DNA of 64,000 nt, taken from DASQUK01 sp963756425 (lineage in GTDB: Bacteria > Actinomycetota > Acidimicrobiia > Acidimicrobiales > VFJN01). Shown one piece after another: positions 50,776 to 59,022 of the stretch. Numbering within the stretch: position 1 is the stretch's first letter; each line of letters starts with the position of its first letter. The notes beneath the pieces are model-generated. The model ran no database searches and was not told the DNA's origin. It worked only from the letters and a program-made list of their open reading frames with translations. Location: assembly GCA_963756425.1 (NCBI GenBank), contig CAVWNW010000012.1, positions 430,921-494,920 on the forward strand, in the 5' to 3' direction. The position numbers and the translations under genes were made by a program.

Positions 50776-51420
50776 ATGCTCATCACCATCCCGCTCTACG
50801 ACCGCTTCACGGCGCTGGACGCCGTCGGGCCCTACGAGGTGCTGTCCCGGCTGCCGGGCGCCGAGGTCGTGTTCGTCGCCGAGGAGGCCGGGCCCGTACG
50901 GACCGACACCCGCGCCCTGACCCTGGTGGCCGAGCGGGCGCTGGCCGACGTCGACGCCTGCGATGTCGTGGTCGTGCCCGGCGGTCCCGGAACCCGCGAG
51001 ATGCTCGAGCCGCAGCCGCTCCACGAGTGGCTCCGGGCTATCGACGCCACCACCCAGTGGACGACGTCGGTGTGCACGGGCGCGCTGCTGCTGGGCGCGG
51101 CCGGGCTGCTCGACGGTCTCGAGGCCACCACCCACTGGTCGGCGTTCGACACGCTGGCGACCCTGGGGGCGCGGCCGACCGAACGCCGGGTCGTTCCGCA
51201 GGGGAAGGTGGTCACAGCGGCAGGGGTGTCGGCGGGGATCGACATGGCGCTGTGGCTGGCGGCCCAGATCGCCGGCGACGAGGTCGCCAAGGCGATCCAG
51301 CTGGGCATCGAGTACGACCCGCAGCCGCCCTTCGACAGCGGTTCGGTCGCCAAGGCCTCTCCCGAGACCAAGGAGCTGGTCCGGCTGGCGACGTCGTCGC
51401 CGCCGCCAACAAGCGCATGA
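50776..51420 (+). CDS. DJ-1/PfpI-family protein (isonitrile hydratase-like)
   Basis: 214 aa with a single DJ-1/PfpI domain. The conserved TSVCTGALLLGAAGLLDGLEATTHWSAF segment includes the catalytic Cys, and PYEVLSRLPGAEVVFVAEE is the N-terminal strand. It resembles isonitrile hydratase (InhA) and uncharacterised GlxA-associated proteins. TAGGAGGCAGGA is a good ribosome-binding site before ATG 50776. It is likely co-expressed with the upstream GlxA-type regulator. Confidence 0.88.
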   Translation: MLITIPLYDRFTALDAVGPYEVLSRLPGAEVVFVAEEAGPVRTDTRALTLVAERALADVDACDVVVVPGGPGTREMLEPQPLHEWLRAIDATTQWTTSVCTGALLLGAAGLLDGLEATTHWSAFDTLATLGARPTERRVVPQGKVVTAAGVSAGIDMALWLAAQIAGDEVAKAIQLGIEYDPQPPFDSGSVAKASPETKELVRLATSSPPPTSA

Positions 51421-51451
51421 ACCGGTGACCCCATCGGGGCAGCATGGGGAC

Positions 51452-53845
51452 ATGGCACGACCCGTTCCCCGGACCACGTCCCCCGCATCGGCCGACGACC
51501 TCAGTCTCGTCGACGCCTGGTGGCGGTCGGCCAACTACCTGTCGGTGGGCCAGATCTACCTGCTCGACAACCCGCTGCTGGAGCAGCCCCTGACGGTCGA
51601 CCACATCAAGCCGCGGCTGCTGGGCCACTGGGGCACGACACCCGGGCTCAACCTCGTCTATGCCCACCTCAATCGGGTGATCCGAGCCCGTGACCTGGCC
51701 ATGATCTTCGTGTGTGGGCCCGGCCACGGCGGCCCGGCCATGGTCGCCAACACCTACCTCGAGGGCAGCTACACCGAGCTGTACCCGGCGGTCACGCGGG
51801 ACGAGGCCGGGATGCGCTCACTGTTCCGCCAGTTCTCCTTCCCGGGCGGCGTGCCGAGCCACGCCGCCGCCGAGACCCCCGGTTCCATCAACGAGGGCGG
51901 CGAGCTGGGCTACGCGCTGGCGCACGCCTACGGCGCCGTGTTCGACCTCCCCGATCTCGTCGCCGTGTGCGTCGTGGGCGACGGCGAGGCCGAGACTGGG
52001 GCGCTCGCCACCAGCTGGCACTCGAACAAGTTCCTTGACCCTGCGGTCGACGGGGCCGTGTTGCCGATCCTTCACCTCAACGGCTACAAGATCGCCAATC
52101 CCACGGTGCTGGCCCGGATCCCCGCCGCCGAGCTGGCCGCGCTGCTCGAGGGCTACGGCCACACGGTCCATGTGGTGGAGGGCGACGACCCGGAGCGGGT
52201 CCATCGAGCGCTGGCCGACGCCCTGGACGCCGCCCTCGACCAGATCGCTGCCATCCAGGCGGCCGCCCGCACCGCTGGCGCCGACGGCAGCGAACGTCCA
52301 CCCTGGCCCATGATCGTGCTCCGCACCCCCAAGGGCTGGACCGGACCGGCGGTTGTCGACGGTCAGCAGGTCGAGGGCACGTTCCGGTCCCACCAGGTCC
52401 CGCTCGCGGGGCTCGCCCAGAACCCCGAGCACCTGCGCCAGCTCGAGACCTGGATGCGCAGCTACCGGCCCGACGAGCTGTTCGAGGGGGGCCGGCTGCG
52501 TGCCGAGATCGCACGCCTGACGCCGGACGGCGACCGCCGCATGGGCGCCACCCCCTACGCCAACGGGGGCCGGCTGCGTCGGGACCTCGACCTGCCCGAC
52601 TTCCGCGACTACGCCGTCGATGTCCCCGCTCCGGACGCCAGCCGCAACGAGCCGACCCGCGTTCTCGGCGCCTGGCTGCGCGACGTCGTGCGCCGCAACC
52701 CGGACACCTTCCGCATCACCGGACCCGACGAGACCGCGTCCAACCGGCTGTCGGCGGTATTCGAGGCGACCAACCGCACCTGGGTGGCCGAGACCCTGCC
52801 CGGGGACGACCACCTGGCACCCGACGGCCGGGTGATGGAGGTGCTCTCGGAGCACCTGTGCCAGGGCTGGCTCGAGGGCTATCTCCTCACCGGCCGGCAC
52901 GGGCTGTTCAACTGCTACGAGGCCTTCGTCCACATCGTCGACTCGATGTTCAACCAGCACGCCAAATGGCTGAAGGTGACCCGGGAGCTCGACTGGCGTG
53001 CACCTGTCTCGTCGTTCAACTACCTGCTGTCGAGCCACGTCTGGCGCCAGGACCACAACGGCTTCTCCCACCAGGACCCGGGCTTCATCGACCACGTCGT
53101 CAACAAGAAGGCCGAGGTGGTGCGCGTGTACCTGCCCCCCGACGCCAACTGCCTCCTGTCGGTGATGGACCACTGCCTCCGCAGCGTCGACTACGTCAAC
53201 GTGGTGGTGGCGGGGAAGAACGAGATGCCTAACTGGCTCGGGATGGAGGATGCGATCGCGCATTGCACGGCGGGCATCGGCATCTGGGACTGGGCGTCGA
53301 CCGACGGGGCCGGAACCGGCGGATCGCCCGACGTGGTGCTCGCATGCTGCGGCGACGTCCCCACCCTCGAGACACTGGCGGCCGCCGACCTGCTGCGTCG
53401 GCATCGACCAGAGCTCGGCGTACGGGTGGTCAACGTGGTCGACCTCATGCGGCTGCAGGACCAGGCCGAGCATCCCCACGGGCTGTCGCACGGCGCGTTC
53501 GACGCCCTGTTCACCACCGACCGGCCCATCGTGTTCGCCTACCACGGCTATCCCAGCCTCATCCACCGGCTGACCTACCGGCGCACCAACCACCACAACC
53601 TGCACGTGCGGGGCTACAAGGAGGAGGGCACGACCACGACGCCGTTCGACATGGTCATGCTCAACCAACTCGACCGCTATCACCTGGTGATGGACGTGAT
53701 CGACCGGTGCCCCGGCCTGGGCACGACCGCCGCCGACGTTCGTGCGGCCATGGTGGCCAAGCGGGCCGAGGCCCGCGCGTACACCCGGGCGGTGGGCGAC
53801 GACGCACCGGAGGTCCGGGACTGGACCTGGCCACAGACGAGCTGA
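51452..53845 (+). CDS. xfp: Xylulose-5-phosphate/fructose-6-phosphate phosphoketolase
   Basis: 797 aa, standard length. N-terminal WWRSANYLSVGQIYLLDNPLL, then IFVCGPGHGGPAMVANTYLEG, SFPGGVPSHAAAETPGSI, the thiamine-diphosphate motif GDGEAETG, and C-terminal VFAYHGYPSLIHRLTYRRTNHHNLHVRGYKEEGTTTTPFDM-type region (53529-53655). It cleaves xylulose-5-P or fructose-6-P to acetyl phosphate plus an aldose phosphate. Acetate kinase follows 40 bases on, giving a phosphoketolase route to acetate and ATP. ATG 51452 is preceded by GGGG only, a weak site. Confidence 0.97.
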   Translation: MARPVPRTTSPASADDLSLVDAWWRSANYLSVGQIYLLDNPLLEQPLTVDHIKPRLLGHWGTTPGLNLVYAHLNRVIRARDLAMIFVCGPGHGGPAMVANTYLEGSYTELYPAVTRDEAGMRSLFRQFSFPGGVPSHAAAETPGSINEGGELGYALAHAYGAVFDLPDLVAVCVVGDGEAETGALATSWHSNKFLDPAVDGAVLPILHLNGYKIANPTVLARIPAAELAALLEGYGHTVHVVEGDDPERVHRALADALDAALDQIAAIQAAARTAGADGSERPPWPMIVLRTPKGWTGPAVVDGQQVEGTFRSHQVPLAGLAQNPEHLRQLETWMRSYRPDELFEGGRLRAEIARLTPDGDRRMGATPYANGGRLRRDLDLPDFRDYAVDVPAPDASRNEPTRVLGAWLRDVVRRNPDTFRITGPDETASNRLSAVFEATNRTWVAETLPGDDHLAPDGRVMEVLSEHLCQGWLEGYLLTGRHGLFNCYEAFVHIVDSMFNQHAKWLKVTRELDWRAPVSSFNYLLSSHVWRQDHNGFSHQDPGFIDHVVNKKAEVVRVYLPPDANCLLSVMDHCLRSVDYVNVVVAGKNEMPNWLGMEDAIAHCTAGIGIWDWASTDGAGTGGSPDVVLACCGDVPTLETLAAADLLRRHRPELGVRVVNVVDLMRLQDQAEHPHGLSHGAFDALFTTDRPIVFAYHGYPSLIHRLTYRRTNHHNLHVRGYKEEGTTTTPFDMVMLNQLDRYHLVMDVIDRCPGLGTTAADVRAAMVAKRAEARAYTRAVGDDAPEVRDWTWPQTS

Positions 53846-53885
53846 CGGGTCGAGACGCCCCGATGACTTCCGCGAGGGCCCACTG

Positions 53886-54981
53886 ATGCGGATCCTGGTG
53901 GTCAACGCCGGCTCGTCGAGCCTGAAGCTGCGGCTGGTGGGCGATGACGACGACGTGCTCGGCAGCGAGGACCTGGGCCCGATCGACCGGCTGCCCGACG
54001 GCGAACTGGGCCGGGCGCTCGACAAGTTGGGCGGGTTCGATGCGGTCGGCCACCGGGTCGTCCACGGCGGCGAGCGCTACCGGGAGCCGGTGGTGGTCGA
54101 CGACGACGTCCGCGCCGAGCTGGAGGCGCTCACCGCCCTGGCCCCAGCTGCACCAACCGAAGTCGCTGGCCGCCCTCGACGCCGTGACCGGGCTGGCGCC
54201 CGGCGTGCCCGCCGTCGCGTGCTTCGACACGGCGTTCCACGCCACGCTGCCGCCCGCGGCCGCCACCTACGCGGTGCCGCGCGAGTGGCGGGACGGCCTC
54301 CACGTCCGCCGCTACGGCTTCCACGGGCTGTCGCACGCGTACGCAGCCCGGCGGGCGGCCGCCGTCATCGGCCGCGCCGGCCGCCTCGTCACCTGCCACC
54401 TCGGTGCGGGGGCCTCGCTGGCGGCCGTCCACGACGGTCGCTGCGTCGACACGACGATGGGCTTCACCCCGCTGGAGGGACTGGTGATGGCCACCCGGTC
54501 GGGCACGGTCGACCCCGGTGCCGTCCTGTGGCTGATGACCGAGCAGGGGCTCGAGCCGGAGGCGGTGGCGGACACCCTGGAGCACCGGTCGGGGCTGCTG
54601 GCCTTGGCGGGGACCGCCGACATGGCGGTCGTGGTCGACGCCTGGCGCCGGGGTGAACCGGCCGCGACGCTCGCCGTCGACGTCTACGTGCACCGGTTGC
54701 GAGCGGCAATCGCGGCGATGGTCGCCGGCCTCGGAGGGCTCGATGCGCTGGTGTTCACCGGGGGCGTGGGCGAGAACGCTCCCACCGTCCGGGCGGCGGC
54801 GGTGGCGGGGTTGGGTTTCCTGGGTGTGGCTCTCGACGCCCCCCGCAACGACCGGGCGGCCGGCGCCGCCGCCGCACCCGAGGCAGACATCACGGCCGAC
54901 GGCTCGACGGTCCGCACGCTCGTGGTCGCCGCCCGCGAGGACCTCGAGATCGCCAGGGGGGTCCGCGCCCGGCTGCGATGA
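53886..54981 (+). CDS. ackA: Acetate kinase (with an apparent frameshift)
   Basis: About 364 aa if one extra base near 54141-54152 is ignored. The first 88 codons (MRILVVNAGSSSLKLRL, GHRVVHGGERY) are in one frame. The rest is in another: LHQPKSLAALDAVTG, ACFDTAFHATLP, RRYGFHGLSHAY, TCHLGAGASL, DTTMGFTPLEGLVMATRSG, FTGGVGENAP. All acetate-kinase motifs are present on the two sides, so a working enzyme is likely if the base is a sequencing error. It converts acetyl phosphate from phosphoketolase to acetate with ATP formation. Confidence 0.93.
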
Positions 54982-55019
54982 TGCTGGGGCACCTTCCACG
55001 GCGAGATGGGGAGACGCCC

Positions 55020-56858
55020 ATGGAGCCCACCCAGACGCGCCCGAACTGGCGTCCCACGCGTCCGACCGACGACACACCGCCGCCCAGGCCTCGCAGCCTC
55101 GAGGAGGTCGAGCTGCGCTTCGACCCCCAGAAGGCCGTCCGGTGGTACAGCCCCGGCGCCCTGACCGGGTCGGGGCTGCACGTGGGCCTGACGTCGGTGT
55201 TCGGGTCGTTCCTCGACAAGCGGGAGCTCCAGGCCCGCAAGGAACCCACGGTCGACCACACGTACGCGACCCGCGACGAGGCGTGGATCGACTACACGGC
55301 CGACACCGGCGACGGCTTCCCGGCCACGATGACGGTGGCGGCGCACCTGGCCCGCCGGGCCCTCGGCGTCCGCATCGACGGGGTCGAGCAGGAGCTGCCC
55401 CGCGGCGACATCCTGGTGCTGGGCGGCGACGAGGTGTACCCGGGCGCCAGCGCCAAGGACTACGAGAACCGCCTCGAGGGGCCGTTCCGGGCCGCTTTGC
55501 CGTGGACGGTGGGCGAGCACCCCGCGATGTACGCCGTCCCGGGCAACCACGACTGGTACGACGGGCTCACCGGCTTCCTGCGGCTGTTCACCCAGCACCG
55601 CTGGGTCGGCGGTTGGACCACCCGTCAGAGCCGCAGCTACTTCGCGGTCGAGCTGCCGCACAACTGGTGGCTGTGGGGCGTCGACATCCAGCTCGACATG
55701 TACGTGGACGAGCCCCAGCTCGAGTTCTTCAGCGACGTGGCCGGCAAGGCGGCCCCGGGCGCCAAGCTCATCCTGGCCACGCCGGTGCCCACCTGGACCG
55801 AGCTCGAGCGCGACCCGAACGCCTACCGCAACCTTGCCTTCATCGAGCGCACCCTGCTCCGCCCCAACGGGATCGACCTCAGGCTCACCGTGGCCGGCGA
55901 CCTGCACCACTACACGCGCTACACGCTCCACAGCACCGTCGGTGACGACGGACCACCGGCCAGCCCACCACACAAGATCACCGCGGGCGGCGGCGGTGCC
56001 TTCCTCCACCCGACGCACGACCTGCGCCGCCAGGTGGAGATCATCGTCGACCCCGACGATCCGCGGGACCGGGCCACCTACCGCATGGTGGCCGCGTACC
56101 CCGACCCGGCCACGTCGCGCCGGCTGTCGCTCCGCGCGCTGGAGCTGCCGCTGCGCAACTACAGCTTCATGTTCGTGCCGGCCCTGCTCAGCCTCGCGGC
56201 GCTGTGGACGAACCAGTTCGGGCTCCGCAGCCTCGGCAGGACCGACGACACGTTCGCCGCCGCGGCCGAGCGCTGGGGCTGGTCCGACCTCTTCACCGGA
56301 TTGTTCCGCAACCCCGTCTCGGCGGTCACGGTGGTGGTGGTGTTCCTCGGTCTGTGGGCCTTCGCCCGGACACCGCCATGGGTGTCCCGGGGCATGCCGC
56401 GGTACGTCGCCAAGACCGTCATGGCCGCGATCCACACGATCGCGCAGGTGCTCGCGGTCGTGGCGGTCGCCCTGCTGGCCATCACCGTGGCCTCCGCCGT
56501 GGCCGATCGTGGGTGGCTGTTCACGGCCACGGCCAGTGTCGTCGCGTTCGTCGCCGGTGGGGTGTTGGGCTCCGTGGTGTTCGGCGCCTACCTGGCGGCT
56601 GCGAACGGGCTGCCCGGGATCAGGGCCCACGGCAACGAGACGTTCGCCTCGGCCCGCATGACCGGATACAAGAACTTCCTGCGGATGCACGTCGACCGCG
56701 ACGGTCGGCTGACCGTTTACGCCCTCGGCATCGCACGGGCGATCCCCCGGCACGGCTGGCGGCCCGACCCCGACAACGACGATCCCGAGGCCTCGTGGCT
56801 CGTGCCCACCAGTGGCGCGATCCGCCCGCACCTGATCGAGAAGGTGGTGATCGAGTGA
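55020..56858 (+). CDS. Membrane-anchored metallophosphoesterase
   Basis: 612 aa. The calcineurin-like phosphoesterase portion has GDILVLGGDEVYPGAS, PGNHDWYDGL and VAGDLHHYTRY, covering key metal-ligand motifs. Four hydrophobic segments near the C-terminus (about residues 380-400, 425-445, 465-490, 500-530) anchor it. A final soluble part (FLRMHVDRDGRLTVYALGI) ends the protein. ATG 55020 has GGGGAG six bases upstream; an earlier ATG (54978) overlaps the ackA stop. The substrate is unknown; it is co-directional with xfp-ackA. Confidence 0.88.
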   Translation: MEPTQTRPNWRPTRPTDDTPPPRPRSLEEVELRFDPQKAVRWYSPGALTGSGLHVGLTSVFGSFLDKRELQARKEPTVDHTYATRDEAWIDYTADTGDGFPATMTVAAHLARRALGVRIDGVEQELPRGDILVLGGDEVYPGASAKDYENRLEGPFRAALPWTVGEHPAMYAVPGNHDWYDGLTGFLRLFTQHRWVGGWTTRQSRSYFAVELPHNWWLWGVDIQLDMYVDEPQLEFFSDVAGKAAPGAKLILATPVPTWTELERDPNAYRNLAFIERTLLRPNGIDLRLTVAGDLHHYTRYTLHSTVGDDGPPASPPHKITAGGGGAFLHPTHDLRRQVEIIVDPDDPRDRATYRMVAAYPDPATSRRLSLRALELPLRNYSFMFVPALLSLAALWTNQFGLRSLGRTDDTFAAAAERWGWSDLFTGLFRNPVSAVTVVVVFLGLWAFARTPPWVSRGMPRYVAKTVMAAIHTIAQVLAVVAVALLAITVASAVADRGWLFTATASVVAFVAGGVLGSVVFGAYLAAANGLPGIRAHGNETFASARMTGYKNFLRMHVDRDGRLTVYALGIARAIPRHGWRPDPDNDDPEASWLVPTSGAIRPHLIEKVVIE

Positions 56859-56873
56859 CCGCCGGCGCCCGTG

Positions 56874-57536
56874 TCAGTGCGCGAGGCCCTCGCGCCAGGC
56901 GATGGCCACCGCCGAGGCGCGGTCGCTGACGCCGAGCTTGCGATAGAGGTTGCGCGTGTGGGTGCGGACGGTCTGCCAGGAGAGGTCCATCTTCTCGGCC
57001 GCCTGCCGAGGGCTCATCCCCTCGCCCAGGAGCGCGAGCAGCTCGGCCTCGCGCCGGGTCAGCCCCAGGTGGGCACCGGGCCAGCTACCGAGGTCGAGCG
57101 TGCGCGCCGCGAGCAGGGCGGCCTCGGTCGCCAGGACAGGCGTGATCACCGTCTCGCCCGCGCTCAGCCGCTTCAGGGCATCGACCAGATCCTCGGGCGA
57201 CGACGACTTGAGCAGGTAGCCGCACACGCCCATGCGCAGTGCCTGTAGGAGCAGGCGCAGGTCGTCGTTGTCGGTGAACACGGCGACGGCGAACGGCGGA
57301 TCCTGAGCCAGCACCTTGACGGCAGCATCCATGCCGGCCGCTCGGCGGGCGAACGCGTCGATCAGCATCACGTCCGCGTCCTGCTCCGTGTCCGGCACCA
57401 TCACCATCTCGGGGTCCCCCTCGGCGGTGCCCACGACGGCAACGTCGTCGCGGTACGGCGCGAGCATCGAGCGGAGGCCCTCGATGACGATGGGGTCGTC
57501 GTTGGCGAGTACTACTCGCACGGGACGTTCGGCCAT
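56874..57536 (-). CDS. LuxR-type response regulator (atypical receiver)
   Basis: 220 aa. Receiver: ANDD near the N-terminus, phosphoacceptor Asp in VMLIDAFARR (the region after it is AFARRAAG, not the common MPG), and Lys in GYLLKSSSP. Output: LTRREAELLALLGEGMSPRQAAEKM, then TVRTHTRNLYRKLGVSDRASAV, a LuxR helix-turn-helix. No kinase is adjacent; the divergent gene is a receiver-SpoIIE phosphatase, so they may share a signalling pathway. Confidence 0.92.
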   Translation of the reverse strand: MAERPVRVVLANDDPIVIEGLRSMLAPYRDDVAVVGTAEGDPEMVMVPDTEQDADVMLIDAFARRAAGMDAAVKVLAQDPPFAVAVFTDNDDLRLLLQALRMGVCGYLLKSSSPEDLVDALKRLSAGETVITPVLATEAALLAARTLDLGSWPGAHLGLTRREAELLALLGEGMSPRQAAEKMDLSWQTVRTHTRNLYRKLGVSDRASAVAIAWREGLAH

Positions 57537-57635
57537 CGGCGTCTCTCCCTGTGGACGTGCACCCGACGTTACGTGTTCGTCTCATCGCTACCCGTCGACA
57601 AGGGGCGCCATTCGCGGGGTCCGATCGGCTCCGGG

Positions 57636-57651
57636 TACCGCGAGCGCGGTA
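57636..57651. promoter_or_regulatory. Palindrome TACCGCG-AG-CGCGGTA in a divergent promoter region
   Basis: A perfect 7-bp inverted repeat with a 2-base centre lies between the divergent response regulator (start 57536) and SpoIIE-family phosphatase (start 57745). GGTATAGG immediately follows and could be part of a minus-10 box for the plus-strand gene. It is a candidate regulator site. Confidence 0.45.
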
Positions 57652-57744
57652 TAGGCACGCACATCATTCCGTGCGACGATGCCGCCCGGGCCGGGCGTCG
57701 ATCAGAGAGTCGTGCCGAGCCGCATCAGGTCCCGCGACTGATGG

Positions 57745-59022
57745 ATGTCCGCACACATGACCCTCCCCGAGAACACGGCCTCGATCGAACCGGTGCTCAC
57801 CGACGACTCTGCGGACGCACGCCAGATCATCGACGTCGTCGTCGCGCCCCCGCCGGCCTGGCGCCTCCTGCTCGTGGACGACGACGAGGACAACCACCGC
57901 GTCGTGCGCACGCTGTTGGGCCGCGGCCTGCCGGGGGCCACGATCGACCGGGTCACCACGCTTTCGGACGCCTGTCGCGAGGCGGTGGCGTCAGACTGCG
58001 TCCTGCTCGACATCTGCCTGCCCGACGCTGAGGGCACGGTCGGCGTGAAGCGCCTCACCGAGGAGGCGCCGGACACCGCCATCGTCGTGCTGACGAGGGC
58101 GACTACGGAGGAGCTCGGCGTCGCGGCCCTCAGCGCCGGTGCCCAGGACTACCTGATCAAGGGGCGGGTCGACGAGCAGCTGCTGGCGCGGTCGGTGCGC
58201 TACGCGATCGAGCGGCAGCGGGCGGCGCAGCTCAGCCGCGAGCTCGTGCGGGCCGACCGACAGCGCGCGGAGAACGCTCGCCTCGAGCGTGCCCTCACTC
58301 CGACCCCGGCCATCCGGTCCACGGACATCAGCGTCCTGGTGCGGTACCAGGCGGGCCGCCGCGGGGCTCAGCTGGGCGGCGACTTCTACGACGCGATCGA
58401 GCACGAGGATGGCACCTGCGCCGTCCTCGTGGGCGACGTGGTGGGCCACGGGCCGGACGCGGCGGCGTTGGCGGCCCGCCTCCGCAGCGCCTGGCGCGCC
58501 CTGGCCCTCGCCGGCCTCGACCAGGTCGCCATCCTCGGCGTCCTGGACCGGTTCCTCCGCGCCGAGGGCGAGAGCTTCACGTTCGCCAGCCTCGCGATCC
58601 TGGTCGTCGACGGGGACCGGCGCGCCGGAACGCTGGTCCTGGCGGGCCACCCGCCGCCGGTGCGGCTGGGTGCCCCCAGCGTCCCCGTGGGCGTCCGCGC
58701 CCACGGGCCCCTGGTGGGCGTCATGCCCGAGCCCCGATGGTCGCCGCTCGAGGTCGAGCTGGGTGCCGGCACCGAACTGCTCCTCTACACGGACGGCATC
58801 GTCGAGGGGTGGGCGGACGCCGACCACACCGAGCGGCTGGGGGTGGAGACTCTCATCGAGGTGCTCGACGTGCTCCGGGCCCGGGGACTCACCGGCGTGG
58901 CGCTCCTCGACGCCCTGATCGACGAGGTGCAGCGACGCAACGGGCGACCGCTCCGGGACGACGTGGCGCTGTGCCTCGTCGGGATCCCCGCCGGTGATGG
59001 CGCCCTGCCGCCCGCGAACTAG
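57745..59022 (+). CDS. Receiver-SpoIIE (PP2C-type) phosphatase
   Basis: 425 aa. Residues about 38-155 are a complete receiver domain (LLLVDDDEDN, phosphoacceptor in CVLLDICLPD, Lys in DYLIKGRVDE). After a coiled linker (QRAAQLSRELVRADRQRAENA), residues 190-415 are a SpoIIE-type PPM phosphatase (GGDFYDAIEHEDGTCAVLVGDVVGHG, GHPPPVRLG, LLLYTDGIVEGW, RDDVALCLV). RsbU/RsbP-like architecture, so it probably controls an anti-sigma or anti-anti-sigma partner switch. No RsbW or RsbV is nearby. Its TAG stop overlaps the stop of the convergent CRTAC1 gene (CTAG, 59019-59022). Confidence 0.93.
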   Translation: MSAHMTLPENTASIEPVLTDDSADARQIIDVVVAPPPAWRLLLVDDDEDNHRVVRTLLGRGLPGATIDRVTTLSDACREAVASDCVLLDICLPDAEGTVGVKRLTEEAPDTAIVVLTRATTEELGVAALSAGAQDYLIKGRVDEQLLARSVRYAIERQRAAQLSRELVRADRQRAENARLERALTPTPAIRSTDISVLVRYQAGRRGAQLGGDFYDAIEHEDGTCAVLVGDVVGHGPDAAALAARLRSAWRALALAGLDQVAILGVLDRFLRAEGESFTFASLAILVVDGDRRAGTLVLAGHPPPVRLGAPSVPVGVRAHGPLVGVMPEPRWSPLEVELGAGTELLLYTDGIVEGWADADHTERLGVETLIEVLDVLRARGLTGVALLDALIDEVQRRNGRPLRDDVALCLVGIPAGDGALPPAN

